Assembly (NCBI RefSeq): GCF_004307015.1 | Contig: NZ_SIJL01000003.1 | Coordinates: 24,890-88,889 of the forward strand | Length of the DNA stretch: 64,000 nt | From: Thermus thermamylovorans | GTDB taxonomy: Bacteria; Deinococcota; Deinococci; Deinococcales; Thermaceae | Direction of reading: 5' to 3' | Shown here: piece by piece, positions 26,055 to 35,545 of the stretch | Position numbering within the stretch: the first letter of the stretch is position 1 | Layout of the letters: each line of letters starts with the position of its first letter | Notes under the pieces: model-generated | The model's input: only the letters and a program-made list of their open reading frames with translations | What the model was told of the DNA's origin: nothing | Databases searched by the model: none | Translations under genes and position numbers: made by a program

Positions 26055-27085
26055 AGCTGAGGGGCCTACGGAAGCGCTTCGGGGAGCACGAGGTGCTGAA
26101 GGGGATCGACCTCTGGGTCTACCCGGGGGAGATCCTGGCCCTCCTGGGGCCCTCGGGGTGCGGCAAGACCACCCTCCTCCGGGTGGTGGCCGGGCTGGAG
26201 ACCCCGGAGGCGGGGGAGGTCCTCCTGGAGGGCCGAGACCTCACCCCCTTGCCCCCGGAACGCCGGGGCATCGGCTTCGTCTTCCAGGACTACGCCCTCT
26301 TCCCCCACCTCACCGCCTTGGGCAACGTGGCCTTTGGCCTCAGGGGCAAGGACCGGCTGGAAAGGGCCAAAAGGGCCCTGGAACGGGTGGGGATGACCCT
26401 CTTCCAAGACCGCAGGCCCGGGGAGCTCTCCGGGGGGCAGCAGCAGCGGGTGGCCCTGGCCCGGGCCCTGGCCCCCGGGCCCAAGCTGGTCCTCTTGGAC
26501 GAGCCCTTTTCCAGCCTGGACGCCAGCCTCAGGGCCAGCACCCGGGAGGAGGTGCGGAAGATCCTCAAGGAGACGGGCACCACCGCCCTCCTGGTCACCC
26601 ACGACCAGGAGGAGGCCCTTTCCTTCGCCGACCGCCTGGGGGTCATGCGGGGGGGGAGGCTGGAGCAGGTGGGCACCCCCGAGGAGGTCTACCTCAAGCC
26701 CAAGACCCCCTTCGTGGCCCAGTTCCTGGGCCGCACCAACCTCCTCCACGGGGAGGGGCGCGGGGCTTACGCGGAAACCTGCCTGGGGCGGGTTCCCCTG
26801 GCCGAGGCCGCCTTTGGACCCGCCTTCCTCTCCCTCCGGCCCGAGGCCCTGCGGCTCCTCCCGGACACCGGGGAACCCGGGGTCCTGGGGGTGGTCTTGG
26901 CCCGGGAGTTCAAGGGGCACGACCTCACCTACCGGGTGCGCCTCCTGGCTCCGGAGAAGGAGATCCTGGTCCAGGAGGGGCCGGAAAGCCCCTTCCGCGT
27001 GGGGGACCGGGTGCGGGTGGGGGTGGTGGGGGTAGGGGTGGCCCTCGAGGGAGAGGGGCGCCGGGTCCCTGTGGGCACCGACTGA
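26033..27085 (+). CDS. fbpC: Ferric iron ABC transporter, ATP-binding protein
   Basis: This 350-residue ATPase powers iron import. It has Walker A GPSGCGKTTLL, Q-loop VFQDYALFPHLT, signature LSGGQQQRVALARAL, Walker B LVLLDEPFSSLD and switch His VTHDQEEAL. A C-terminal TOBE-like regulatory region begins near residue 240. The start is TTG at 26033, inside the end of fbpB (22-base overlap), with GGGGGTG a few bases upstream. Its stop codon is the left boundary of a dispersed repeat element. Confidence 0.95.
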   Translation: MERAPLLELRGLRKRFGEHEVLKGIDLWVYPGEILALLGPSGCGKTTLLRVVAGLETPEAGEVLLEGRDLTPLPPERRGIGFVFQDYALFPHLTALGNVAFGLRGKDRLERAKRALERVGMTLFQDRRPGELSGGQQQRVALARALAPGPKLVLLDEPFSSLDASLRASTREEVRKILKETGTTALLVTHDQEEALSFADRLGVMRGGRLEQVGTPEEVYLKPKTPFVAQFLGRTNLLHGEGRGAYAETCLGRVPLAEAAFGPAFLSLRPEALRLLPDTGEPGVLGVVLAREFKGHDLTYRVRLLAPEKEILVQEGPESPFRVGDRVRVGVVGVGVALEGEGRRVPVGTD

Positions 27086-27179
27086 TGCCCTTTTCCGCAA
27101 AACCCTCCCCTCCCTGCCCCTGACGGGGGGCCTCGGGTAGCCTCCCCCCCGTGCGGGCTCCGTCGGCGTGGGGTGGCAT
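27084..27179 (+). repeat. Dispersed ~90-bp element, copy A
   Basis: Begins GATGCCCTTTTCCGC at the last two bases of the fbpC stop and ends GCGTGGGGTGGCAT. The ends can pair (ATGCC/GGCAT). Copies: 15971 (minus), 38041, 57351. It fills most of the gap before truA. Confidence 0.65.
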
Positions 27180-27211
27180 GAGGCCGCCCCCTCCTGGCTT
27201 ACGCTGAAGGG

Positions 27212-28027
27212 GTGCGCCGCGTCCTGATCCTGGCTGAGTACGACGGCACCGGCTTCGCCGGGCTGCAGCGGCAGCGCCCGGGCCTGCGCACCGTACAGGG
27301 GGAGCTGGAAGGGGCTTTGGGGAGGATCGGGGCCTTGCCCAAGGCGGTGGCCGCCGGGCGCACCGACGCCGGGGTCCACGCCCTGGCCATGCCCTTCCAC
27401 TTCGACCTCCCGGGGAGGATCCCCACCGCAAGGATCCCCGAGGCCCTGAACCGCTTTCTCCCCCAGGACCTCAAGGTGCTCTCCGCAAGGGAGGTGGCCC
27501 CGGACTTCCACGCCCGCAAGGACGCCCTCTGGCGGGCCTACCGCTACCGCCTCCTCCTCCGCCCCCACCCCTCCCCCCTCCTGCGGGGGCGGGCCCTCTG
27601 GGTGGGCAGGCCCCTGGACCTCGCCGCCCTCCGGGAAGCCCTCCCCCTCCTCCTCGGACGGCACAACTTCCTGGGCTTCGCCAGGGAAGAGGTGGGGGAA
27701 GGGGTCAGGGAGCTTTACGAGGCCCGCCTGGAGGCGGCGGAGGGGGAGCTCGGGCCCGAACTCCACCTCTACTTCCGGGGGAGGAGCTTCCTCCGGGGCC
27801 AGGTGCGGGGAATGGTGGGCACCCTTCTGGAGGTAGGCCTAGGCAAGCGCTCCCCGGAAAGCCTGCGGCGGATCCTGGAGGAAGGGGACCGCCGCCTGGC
27901 CGGCCCCAGCGCCCCGCCCCAGGGGCTTTACTTCCTCGAGGCCGCCTACCCCGAGGAAAGGCTCTCCCCTAGCGCAACCGGCTCCGGGGATCCAAGGCGT
28001 CCCGCAGGCCGTCCCCCACGAAGTTGA
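27212..28027 (+). CDS. truA: tRNA pseudouridine(38-40) synthase
   Basis: This 271-residue enzyme makes pseudouridine at positions 38-40 of the tRNA anticodon arm. The catalytic Asp is D52 in [10 protein letters not shown], with [15 protein letters not shown] near the N-terminus and [21 protein letters not shown] near the C-terminus. The start is GTG at 27212. The final 19 or so residues, rich in Ser, Pro and Arg, are not conserved-looking and overlap the convergent peptide-permease gene by 59 bases, suggesting extension of the frame past the original end. Confidence 0.96.
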   Translation: MRRVLILAEYDGTGFAGLQRQRPGLRTVQGELEGALGRIGALPKAVAAGRTDAGVHALAMPFHFDLPGRIPTARIPEALNRFLPQDLKVLSAREVAPDFHARKDALWRAYRYRLLLRPHPSPLLRGRALWVGRPLDLAALREALPLLLGRHNFLGFAREEVGEGVRELYEARLEAAEGELGPELHLYFRGRSFLRGQVRGMVGTLLEVGLGKRSPESLRRILEEGDRRLAGPSAPPQGLYFLEAAYPEERLSPSATGSGDPRRPAGRPPRS

Positions 28028-29159
28028 AGGCCAAAACGGTGAGGAAGATCATGAACCCCGGGGGCAGGGCCAACCAAGGGGCCATGAAGATGTACTCCTG
28101 GGCGTTGGCCAGCATGTTCCCCCAGGTGGCCACCGGGGGCTGGATGCCGAAGCCCAGGAAGGAGAGAGCCGATTCCACCAGGATGGCGTAGCCAATCTGC
28201 AGGGTGGCCAGCACCACCAAGGGTGCCAGGGCGTTGGGCACCAGGTGGCGGAAAAGCACGCGGAAGTCCGAGGCCCCCAGGGCCTGGGCCGCGGTGGCGT
28301 AGTCCTGCTCCCGCAGGGAGAGGATCTGCCCCCGCACGATGCGGGCCGAGGTGAGCCAGCCGAAGAGGACCAGGATCAGGATGATGAGGAAGACGCTGGC
28401 TGCGTCCCCCAAGGCGTTCTGCAGCCAGGCGCCGAAGGGCACCCGGGGGTCGCGCAAGAGGGCGGAGAGCACCAGGAGGAGGGGCAGGGTGGGGATGGCC
28501 AGCATGAAGTCGATGAGGCGGCTGATGGCCGTGTCCAGGTCCAGCATGGCCTTGCCCCTAAGGCCCCAAAAGGCGGCCCAGAGAAGCCCCAGACCGATCA
28601 GGACCAAGAACCCCAAGGCCAGGGGAGACCCGGCCAGGCGTGCCGTTTCCGTGAGGCCCAAGGCCATCTGCCAGGCCAGGTAGAGCAGGCCGTAGTAGAG
28701 GAGCCAGGAGAGAGGCCGCCAGAGGACAAAGGCCAGGGGATACCAGCCCTCCCGCTCCCGCCGCAGGGGACCCAGGTAGAGGCGCAGGGGCCGGCCCGCG
28801 TAGTAGCCCGCCAAGGAGCCCATGAGGAGGCCCACGAAGATACTGGAGAAGGAGACGGCGAAGCCCACCAGGAGGGAGACCCGGGCCCCGTAGATGAGCC
28901 GGGAGAGGACGTCCCGGCCCAGGTCGTCGGTGCCCAGAGGGTGCTCGGGGCTAGGGGGGGCGAAGATGCGCTCGAAGAGGTCCTCCCCGCGGGGCTGGGC
29001 GAAGGGGTCGTGGGGGGCCACCCAGGGGGCCAGGAGGGCCGTGAGAATCAGGAGGACGATTACCGCCAGGCTGGCCATGGCCAGCCGGTGGCGCCGGAAG
29101 CGCCGCCAGAAGAGGTAGAAGAAGGTGCGGGGCTTGGTCTGCAGGGTCTGGGTCGCCAT
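27969..29159 (-). CDS. Peptide ABC transporter permease, DppC/OppC type
   Basis: This 396-residue inner-membrane protein belongs to the DppC family: N-terminal [18 protein letters not shown], then [20 protein letters not shown], the EAA loop [21 protein letters not shown] and C-terminal [12 protein letters not shown]. Between [11 protein letters not shown] and [16 protein letters not shown] there is an insertion of about 90-100 residues with two or three extra hydrophobic segments, absent from standard DppC (about 300 residues). The ATG at 29159 is favoured over an open frame upstream that overlaps dppB. No ATPase gene follows. Confidence 0.93.
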   Translation of the reverse strand: MATQTLQTKPRTFFYLFWRRFRRHRLAMASLAVIVLLILTALLAPWVAPHDPFAQPRGEDLFERIFAPPSPEHPLGTDDLGRDVLSRLIYGARVSLLVGFAVSFSSIFVGLLMGSLAGYYAGRPLRLYLGPLRREREGWYPLAFVLWRPLSWLLYYGLLYLAWQMALGLTETARLAGSPLALGFLVLIGLGLLWAAFWGLRGKAMLDLDTAISRLIDFMLAIPTLPLLLVLSALLRDPRVPFGAWLQNALGDAASVFLIILILVLFGWLTSARIVRGQILSLREQDYATAAQALGASDFRVLFRHLVPNALAPLVVLATLQIGYAILVESALSFLGFGIQPPVATWGNMLANAQEYIFMAPWLALPPGFMIFLTVLAFNFVGDGLRDALDPRSRLR

Positions 29160-29169
29160 GGGCTTACCT

Positions 29170-30180
29170 CTAGCTGTAACGGATGCGGGGGTCCACCACC
29201 GCGTAGGCCAGGTCCGCAAGCAGGTTGAAGAGGGCCACCATTAGGGCCAAGAAGGCCAGGGCGGCCATGGCCACGTTGTAGTCTTTCTCCACTAGGGCGT
29301 CGAAGATGGCCCGGCCCATCCCGGGGTAGCTGAAGACGGTCTCGGTGAGCACCGCCCCGCTCATCACCGCGGGGATGGCCAGGCCCACCAGGGTTACGAT
29401 GGGGATGAGGGCGTTCCTGAGGGCGTGCTTGTAGAGGACCACCCGCTCGGCCAGACCCTTGGCCCGGGCGGTACGGATGTAGTCCTGGGAGAGGACCTCC
29501 AGGAGGGAGGCCCGCATGAACCGGGTCCACTCCGCCATGGAGCCGGTGGCCAGCACGATCACGGGCAGGGTCAGGTGCCAGGCCCACTGCCGGAGGTACT
29601 CCCCCAGGGGCACGAAACCCTGGCGCACCTCGGCGAAGAGAATGGGAGGTACCCCGCCCGTGGGGAACTGGGGGAAGCCGGGAATGAGCTCGGGCAGGCG
29701 CACGGCGAAGAGGTAAAGGAGGAGGATGCCCAGGAAGAAGTTGGGGATGGAAAGGCCCACGAAGGCCAAAAAGGTGATGGTGTAGTCCGCCGGGGTGTAC
29801 TGCCGCACCGCCGAGAAAACCCCCACGGGGATGGCCACCAGGAGGGCCAAGAAGAGGGCCAGGCCGGAGAGGAGCAGGGTCTTGGGCAGCCGCTGCTCGA
29901 AGATGTACTCCACGGCGGATATGCCGTAGGTGCGGCTGTAGCCCAGGTCCCCCTGGACCGCCCGGGTAAGCCACTTGGCGTAGCGCACGTGGATGGGGTC
30001 GTCCAGACCGTAGGCCCGCCGGAGGGCCTGGAGCTCCTCGGCGGTGATCCGGGGGTTTTGCATGCGCACCTCGTCCAAAGGGTCCCCCGGCTGCAGGGAA
30101 AGGAGAGCGAAGATGACGAAGGAGGCCGCCAGCAGCAGGGGGATCATCTGCAAAAGCCGACGCAGGATGTAAGCCGCCAT
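29170..30180 (-). CDS. Peptide ABC transporter permease, DppB/OppB type
   Basis: This 336-residue inner-membrane permease has the DppB pattern: AYILRRLLQMIPLLLAASFV at the start, LQPGDPLDEVR, a large periplasmic loop, EAA loop IRTARAKGLAERVVLYKHALRN, and C-terminal DLAYAVVDPRIRYS. The ATG at 30180 has GGAGG 5 bases upstream; longer readings run into the intercistronic hairpin. It lies 10 bases upstream of the second permease gene. Confidence 0.95.
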   Translation of the reverse strand: MAAYILRRLLQMIPLLLAASFVIFALLSLQPGDPLDEVRMQNPRITAEELQALRRAYGLDDPIHVRYAKWLTRAVQGDLGYSRTYGISAVEYIFEQRLPKTLLLSGLALFLALLVAIPVGVFSAVRQYTPADYTITFLAFVGLSIPNFFLGILLLYLFAVRLPELIPGFPQFPTGGVPPILFAEVRQGFVPLGEYLRQWAWHLTLPVIVLATGSMAEWTRFMRASLLEVLSQDYIRTARAKGLAERVVLYKHALRNALIPIVTLVGLAIPAVMSGAVLTETVFSYPGMGRAIFDALVEKDYNVAMAALAFLALMVALFNLLADLAYAVVDPRIRYS

Positions 30181-30221
30181 TTTACCTCCAAAAACGCTCC
30201 TCTTAGGACCCGCAAAAGGGC

Positions 30222-30242
30222 CCGCCGGGTTTTCCCCGGCGG
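30222..30242 (-). terminator. Intercistronic hairpin between peptide SBP and permease genes
   Basis: Perfect 8-bp stem CCGCCGGG / CCCGGCGG with a 5-base loop (minus strand GAAAA). It lies 22 bases past the substrate-binding-protein stop and 41 bases before the DppB-type start. Confidence 0.6.
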
Positions 30243-30264
30243 ACCCCACTATACCACCCGGGCT

Positions 30265-32121
30265 TTAGCGCACGGTGAGGGCGTACTTGGCCTGGTCGAA
30301 CAGCTTCTGCGCCCCCCGCTGCTCCCACCCGATGGCCCAAGGCCACCAGTTGGGGTAGTTGTTCCCGCCCGAGTAGGCCGCGGACACGTAGTTCACGAGA
30401 CCCCTCCGCACCACCAGGGGGTCGGCCCGGAAGTAAAGGGGCAGGGCGGGAAGCTCCTCCGCCCAGATCTCCTGCATCCGGTCAAAGAGCTGCTTGCGGC
30501 GGGTCTGGTCAAACTCCACCACCGCCTGGGCCCGGAGGCGGTCGTACTCGGGGTTGCACCAGCCGCCCACGTTCTGGCCCACGTAGTTGTTCTCCCGGGT
30601 GGGCCGGAACTCGCAGGCGAAGAGATCGCCGTTCTCCACCAGGCTGGAGACCCAGGCGAACATGAACATGCCCGTCCAGCGGCCCTCGCTGGCCCGCTGG
30701 ATGAAGTCGTCGGCGAAGACCACGGCGCTGGGGGCGTTGTTGATGCGGGTGGCGATGCCGATCCGGCGGAAGTCCTCGGCCACGAACTGCTGGAAGCGCT
30801 CGCGCACCACGTTGCCCGCCGTGGTCACCCACTCGATCTCAAAGCGCACCGTCCGCCCGTCCACCGTCCGCTGCAGGATCCCGTCCGGCCCAGGCCGCCA
30901 GCCCATCTCCGCCAAAAGCGCCCGCGCCCGGTCCAGGTTGTACTCGTACCGCCGCACGTTGGGGTTGTGCAGGGCGTTGGTGGGGGCGATCCAGATGTGG
31001 GAAACGGGCTGCAGGCCCTGGAAGAAGGTGCGGACGAAGCCCTCCCGGTTGATGGCGTGCAACAGGGCCTGCCGGGTGCGGCGGTCGTTGAGCCCCAGGT
31101 CCCGCACCTGCTGGACGTTGGGGAACTGGTTGATGTCGATGTGCTCCCAGATGGCCCCAGGCACGAACCAGATGTCGAAGTTGCGCCCCACCCGGTTCAC
31201 GAACTCCCGGGCCCGGGCCTGGTCGAAGGTGAGGCCCACCCGGGAGATGGCGTCCAGGCTCCCGCCCATGAAGGCCACCTGCAAGGAGGCGGTGTTCTGG
31301 ATGAAGCGGTAGGTCACCCGCTGCACGTAGCGCCCGTGCCCCCCAGGCGGCTCGATGAAGAAGTTGGGGTTGCGCACCAGCTCCACCGTGCTCCCCGGCA
31401 CCCACCGCTGCACCACGAAGGGCCCGGAGTAGACCATCTGCCGCTGGTTCAGGTAGCCCGGGGTGGAGAACTGGGTGAAGAAGCCCCGGTAGAGCTCGTT
31501 GAGCCGCTGGGCGTCCCGGGTGGGGTCCAGGCCCGCCGCCTGCCGCCGCACCTGCTCCCAGGCGGCCCCCATGATGTGCCGGGGGGCGTAGCCGATGGGA
31601 AGTCCAGGACCTCCAATCAGGTCGGTGGCGTAGGCGGGCTGGAAGATCACGGTGAAGTTGCGGGCGTCCCGCACCCTGAGGTCCACCCGGCGCCAGTAGT
31701 CGGGGTCGAGGACGGGCATCCCCGGGGCCTTGCCCACCTCGAAGTAGAAGCGGACGTCGTCGGTGGTGATGGGGCGGCCGTCGGACCAGCGGGCGTCGGG
31801 GCGGATGGTGAGGTCGATCTCCAGCCGCCGCTGCCCGCCGCCGATGTCGGTGAAGCGCACCCGGCCGTTCTGCACCGTGGGCACCTCCGTGGCCAAGACG
31901 GCCACGTTGTTGCCGTCCAGGTCGATGGTGATGAAGGGGACGAAGAGGTACTGCTCGATCTCCGCCTTGATGGACTGGTTGGAGATGATGCTGAGGAAGT
32001 CCCCCGCCAGCACCCTGGGCTCCTGGGAAGCCCCCACGATGAGGCTGTTGTCCGCGGGGCCCGCCCAGGCCAGGCCCCAAAGGGCTAGACCGAGTACAGT
32101 TAGCTTGCCTGCTCGCCGCAT
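30265..32121 (-). CDS. Peptide ABC transporter, substrate-binding protein (SBP_bac_5)
   Basis: This 618-residue periplasmic protein begins with a Sec signal peptide (MRRAGKLTVLGLALWGLAWA) and has the family-5 pattern: LIVGASQEPRVLAGDF, RPDARWSDGRPITTDDVRFYFEVG split across the first third, and DRRTRQALLHAINRE. It binds oligopeptides or related ligands for import through the two permeases downstream. The ATG at 32121 has AAGGAGG 5 bases upstream. There is no lipobox. Ligand cannot be predicted. Confidence 0.94.
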   Translation of the reverse strand: MRRAGKLTVLGLALWGLAWAGPADNSLIVGASQEPRVLAGDFLSIISNQSIKAEIEQYLFVPFITIDLDGNNVAVLATEVPTVQNGRVRFTDIGGGQRRLEIDLTIRPDARWSDGRPITTDDVRFYFEVGKAPGMPVLDPDYWRRVDLRVRDARNFTVIFQPAYATDLIGGPGLPIGYAPRHIMGAAWEQVRRQAAGLDPTRDAQRLNELYRGFFTQFSTPGYLNQRQMVYSGPFVVQRWVPGSTVELVRNPNFFIEPPGGHGRYVQRVTYRFIQNTASLQVAFMGGSLDAISRVGLTFDQARAREFVNRVGRNFDIWFVPGAIWEHIDINQFPNVQQVRDLGLNDRRTRQALLHAINREGFVRTFFQGLQPVSHIWIAPTNALHNPNVRRYEYNLDRARALLAEMGWRPGPDGILQRTVDGRTVRFEIEWVTTAGNVVRERFQQFVAEDFRRIGIATRINNAPSAVVFADDFIQRASEGRWTGMFMFAWVSSLVENGDLFACEFRPTRENNYVGQNVGGWCNPEYDRLRAQAVVEFDQTRRKQLFDRMQEIWAEELPALPLYFRADPLVVRRGLVNYVSAAYSGGNNYPNWWPWAIGWEQRGAQKLFDQAKYALTVR

Positions 32122-32167
32122 GCTGCCTCCTTTCCTTACCACAAGCGCCTCCTATGTGGCCGGGGCT

Positions 32168-32195
32168 ATTATACGGCACCCCGCCTAAAGGTCAA
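32168..32195 (-). promoter_or_regulatory. Promoter of the peptide ABC operon
   Basis: Minus strand TTGACC and TATAAT separated by 16 bases, about 47 bases before the substrate-binding-protein start. Confidence 0.7.
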
Positions 32196-32260
32196 TGAGA
32201 AGAGGCCAAGGGGGGGGCCAGGTTTCGGGGACGGCCGGGGCCGCGGCCCTGCGCCCGCCC

Positions 32261-32641
32261 TCAGTGGCCGCAGGTCCTGGCCTCCCCCTCCTGGTCCTTG
32301 GTGCGGAAGGAGTGGCCGCAGCCGCAGGTGCTGGCGGCGTTGGGGTTGTGGACGGTGAAGCCCCCGCCCATGAGGTTCTCCACCCAGTCGATCTCCGAGC
32401 CCACCAGGTAGGGCAAGGACCTGGGGTCGACCACCAGGCGCACCCCGTGCATCTCCACGAAGGTGTCTCCCGGGAGTTCCCGCTCGTCCACGGCCATGCC
32501 GTACTGGAAGCCGGAGCACCCCCCGGACTTGATGTACACCCGGATGGCCGCGTGCTCCTTGCCATAACGGGCCAGGATCTCCTTGGCCCTCTCCGCCGCC
32601 AGGGGGGTGATGCGGATGACCGCTTCCTGGGTCTCGACCAT
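32261..32641 (-). CDS. IscA/ErpA/HesB-type iron-sulfur carrier
   Basis: This 126-residue A-type carrier protein transfers Fe-S clusters to apo-enzymes. The three cluster-binding cysteines are C42 ([10 protein letters not shown]) and the CxC pair C106/C108 (STCGCGHS). [16 protein letters not shown] is the family core. An extra tail of about 15 residues with one more Cys (RTCGH) follows the CxC. The ATG at 32641 has GGAGG 8 bases upstream. It is divergent from the M24 peptidase gene. Confidence 0.95.
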   Translation of the reverse strand: MVETQEAVIRITPLAAERAKEILARYGKEHAAIRVYIKSGGCSGFQYGMAVDERELPGDTFVEMHGVRLVVDPRSLPYLVGSEIDWVENLMGGGFTVHNPNAASTCGCGHSFRTKDQEGEARTCGH

Positions 32642-32730
32642 GCACCAGACCTCCTTGTCCCCTAAGGTAGCACGGCCGGGGCCAGCAAAGGTGAAGCAGG
32701 TTCCAGGGCCTGTGGGGATAGCATGGAGGC

Positions 32731-33861
32731 ATGGATCTCGCCCGCCTGCAGGCCGCCTTGCGGGAGGAAGGGCTGGACGGCTGGCTGCTCTTCTCCTTTG
32801 GCCGGAGCAACGCCTTGACCCTGGAGGTCCTCGCCCTCGTCCACCTCCACCTGACCCGGCGCTTCGCCTACTTCCTCCCCCGGGAGGGGGAGCCTGCCCT
32901 TCTCTGCCACGCCATCGAGGAAAGCCTCTTTCCCCCCCTGCCCGGGGGGAGACGCACCTACCACAGCTGGCAGGGGTTTGTGGAGGAGCTTGCCCGGATG
33001 CTCCGGGGAGCCAGGCGTGTGGCGGTGGAGTACGTGCCCGGGGGCATGATCCCCTACCTCTCCCGGGTGGACGGGGGCACCTTGGACCTGCTCCGGGGCC
33101 TGGGCCTCGAGCTCGCCTCCTCCTGGCCCCTCCTCCTCCTCTTCCAGACCTGGGACGAGGAGCGGCTCCGAAGCCACCTCCGGGCGGTCCGGGGCCTGGT
33201 GGCCGCCAAGGAGCGGGCCCTGGCCTACCTGCGGGAAAACCCCAGGGCCACGGAAGGGGAGGTCCAAAGGGCCATGGCGGAGGTCCTGGCGGCCTCCGGC
33301 CTGGTCTTCGACCACCCCCCCATGGCGGCCTTCGGCCGGAACGCCGCCAACCCCCACCACGCGCCCGGGGAGAAGCGCCTCGAGGAAGGGGAGGTGGTGC
33401 TCCTGGACCTCTGGGCCAAGGAGCCGGGCGGGGTCTACGCCGACCTCACCTGGATGGCGGGGCTGCGGGCCCCCGAGGCCGCCCACCGGGCCTTCCGGGC
33501 AGTGGTCCGGGCCCGGGACGAGGCCCTCCGCTTCCTGGCCGAGGCCTACCGGGAAGGCCGCCGCCCCAAGGGGTACGAGGTGGACCGCCTGGCCCGGGGG
33601 GTGCTGGAGGCGGAGGGGTACGGGGCCTTCGTCCGCCACCGCACCGGCCATCACCTCGGGGAGGAGGTCCACGGCTCGGGTCCCCATCTGGACGATCTGG
33701 AAACCCACGACTTCCGCCCCCTGGTCCCGGGCCTGGCCTTCACCGTGGAGCCCGGCCTCTACCTGGAGGCGTTCGGGGTGCGCACGGAGGTGGACGTGTA
33801 CCTGCGCCCCGAGGGCCCCGAGGTCACCACGCCGCAGCAGCAGGGGATCACCCCCCTCTAG
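32731..33861 (+). CDS. M24-family metallopeptidase (Xaa-Pro aminopeptidase-like)
   Basis: This 376-residue protein has an N-terminal creatinase-like domain and a C-terminal pita-bread domain. Likely metal ligands are Asp in [10 protein letters not shown], Asp in [10 protein letters not shown], His in [13 protein letters not shown], Glu in FTVEPGLYL and Glu in VRTEVDVYL. Such enzymes remove N-terminal residues before proline, or are related dipeptidases. The ATG at 32731 begins at the first helix ([14 protein letters not shown]). Confidence 0.92.
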   Translation: MDLARLQAALREEGLDGWLLFSFGRSNALTLEVLALVHLHLTRRFAYFLPREGEPALLCHAIEESLFPPLPGGRRTYHSWQGFVEELARMLRGARRVAVEYVPGGMIPYLSRVDGGTLDLLRGLGLELASSWPLLLLFQTWDEERLRSHLRAVRGLVAAKERALAYLRENPRATEGEVQRAMAEVLAASGLVFDHPPMAAFGRNAANPHHAPGEKRLEEGEVVLLDLWAKEPGGVYADLTWMAGLRAPEAAHRAFRAVVRARDEALRFLAEAYREGRRPKGYEVDRLARGVLEAEGYGAFVRHRTGHHLGEEVHGSGPHLDDLETHDFRPLVPGLAFTVEPGLYLEAFGVRTEVDVYLRPEGPEVTTPQQQGITPL

Positions 33862-33896
33862 GGATACCCTGGGGGCGTGGTATCTTGGGGGACGGC

Positions 33897-34829
33897 ATGG
33901 ACCGCCCCCTCCTGATCTTCTCCGGCCAGTCCAACCGCCCCCTGGCCCGGGCCATCGCCGAGGCCCTAGGCCTGCCCCTGGGCAGGAGCACCACCTTGCG
34001 CTTCGCCAACGACAACCTCTTCGTGCGCTTTGAGGAAAGCCTCCGGGAGGGCGACGTCTTCATCGTCCAGTCCTTCGTGCCCCCGGTGCAGGACCAGCTC
34101 ATGGAGCTCCTCATGATGGTGGACGCCGCCAAGGGGGCGAGCGCTGCCCGGGTCACCGCGGTCATCCCCTACTTCTCCTACGCCCGCAGCGACAAGAAGG
34201 ACGCCCCCCGCATCTCCATCGCCGCCCGGCTCATCGCCGACCTCCTGCAGACCGCCGGGGCCGACCGGGTGCTCACCATGACCCTCCACTCCCCCCAGGT
34301 CCACGGCTTCTTCAAGATCCCCGTGGACCACCTCTCCGCCGAGCCCGTGATCGCCAACCACTTCGCCACCCGGGTGGACCTGGAGGACGCCGTGGTGGTG
34401 GCCCCGGACGCGGGGGACCTGAAGCGGGCGAGCTCCCTGGCCCGCAGGCTCGGCCTCCCCCTGGCCTTCATCGACAAGGAGCGGGTCTCCGACACCGAGG
34501 TGCGGGTCAGGATGCTGGTGGGGGAGGTGCAGGGCAAGATCGCCCTGATCGTGGACGACGAGATCTCCACCGCGGGAAGCCTGGTGGAGGCGGTGGAGGC
34601 CCTCCTCCAAGCGGGGGCCAGGGAGGTCTACGCCGCCGCCACCCACGGGGTCTACGTGGGCCCGGCCCTGGAGCGCATCGCCAGGAGCCCGGTCAAGGAG
34701 GTGGCCGCCACCGACACCTGCCCCCCCAAGGAAGGGGCCAAGCTCAAGACCCTCCCCGTGGCCCCCCTCTTCGCCGAGGCCATCTGGCGCATCCACCGGG
34801 GGGAGTCGGTGTCCAGCCTCTTCACCTAA
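33897..34829 (+). CDS. prs: Ribose-phosphate pyrophosphokinase
   Basis: This 310-residue enzyme makes PRPP from ribose-5-phosphate and ATP for nucleotide, His and Trp synthesis. Signatures are [13 protein letters not shown] (ATP-binding flexible loop), [13 protein letters not shown], and the PRPP-binding loop [24 protein letters not shown] matches the metal-binding His region. The length equals typical Prs. A TATCTT box at 33881-33886 lies 10 bases before the ATG. The next gene begins 4 bases after the stop. Confidence 0.97.
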   Translation: MDRPLLIFSGQSNRPLARAIAEALGLPLGRSTTLRFANDNLFVRFEESLREGDVFIVQSFVPPVQDQLMELLMMVDAAKGASAARVTAVIPYFSYARSDKKDAPRISIAARLIADLLQTAGADRVLTMTLHSPQVHGFFKIPVDHLSAEPVIANHFATRVDLEDAVVVAPDAGDLKRASSLARRLGLPLAFIDKERVSDTEVRVRMLVGEVQGKIALIVDDEISTAGSLVEAVEALLQAGAREVYAAATHGVYVGPALERIARSPVKEVAATDTCPPKEGAKLKTLPVAPLFAEAIWRIHRGESVSSLFT

Positions 34830-34833
34830 GGCC

Positions 34834-35535
34834 ATGCGCGAAGAACGCCTCGCACTCGCCGGACTGCCCGTCCTGGCCCGGATCCCCGATAGACCCAAGG
34901 CCCTCCTCCTGGCCCTCCACGGCCTCCAGGGCGCCAAGGAACACATCCTCACCCTCCTGCCGGGCTACGCCGAGGCCGGGTTTTTCCTCCTGGCCTTCGA
35001 CGCCCCCCGGCACGGGGAACGGGGGGGGCCACCCCCCTCCTCCAAAAGCCCCCGCTACGTGGAGGAGGTGTACCAGGTGGCCTTGCGCTTTGCCCAGGAA
35101 GCCCAGGCGGTCGCCCAGGAGGCCAGGGCGCGCTTGGGCCTCCCCCTCTTCCTGGCGGGGGGGAGCCTGGGGGCCTTCGCCGTCCACCTCCTCCTCTCCC
35201 GGGGCTTCCGGCCCCAGGCGGCCTTGGCCTATATCGGGAGCGGCTTTCCCATGAAGCTCCCCCAGGGGCAAAGGGTGGAAGACCCGGAGGTCCAGGCCCT
35301 CTACCGGGAGCCCCCCGCCCTCCGGGGGGAGGCCTACGGGGGGGTGCCCCTCCTCCACCTCCACGGCACGGGGGACCTGATCGTGCCCCTGGCCCGCATG
35401 GAAAGGACGGTGGCGGCCCTGAGACCCCACTACCCCGAGGGGCGCCTGGCCCGCTTCGTGGAGGAGGGGGCGGGGCACGCCATCACCCCCCTGATGGCCC
35501 GGATGGGCCGGGCCTTCCTCGAGGCCTGGCTCTAG
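34834..35535 (+). CDS. Alpha/beta hydrolase
   Basis: This 233-residue protein has an alpha/beta-hydrolase core: LLLALHGLQGAKEH, the nucleophile elbow LAGGSLGAFAVH (Ser in GGSLG), an Asp in HGTGDLIVP and the catalytic His in GAGHAITP. It resembles the esterase/dienelactone-hydrolase and prolyl-oligopeptidase-like families. The substrate is unknown. It starts 4 bases after prs and is followed closely by the DUF72 gene, so all three may be one transcript. Confidence 0.9.
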   Translation: MREERLALAGLPVLARIPDRPKALLLALHGLQGAKEHILTLLPGYAEAGFFLLAFDAPRHGERGGPPPSSKSPRYVEEVYQVALRFAQEAQAVAQEARARLGLPLFLAGGSLGAFAVHLLLSRGFRPQAALAYIGSGFPMKLPQGQRVEDPEVQALYREPPALRGEAYGGVPLLHLHGTGDLIVPLARMERTVAALRPHYPEGRLARFVEEGAGHAITPLMARMGRAFLEAWL

Positions 35536-35545
35536 GGGGAAGGGG

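Noticed and set aside
30245..30262. TATAGT-like box between the peptide SBP and DppB-type genes (minus strand)
   Set aside because: It lies directly after the SBP stop and ahead of the hairpin, without a -35 or suitably placed start codon; an internal promoter is not supported.
29425..32088. Plus-strand open frame of 887 codons opposite the peptide ABC genes
   Set aside because: Antisense shadow: no domain pattern, skewed composition, and the minus-strand genes have signal peptide, ribosome-binding sites and family motifs.
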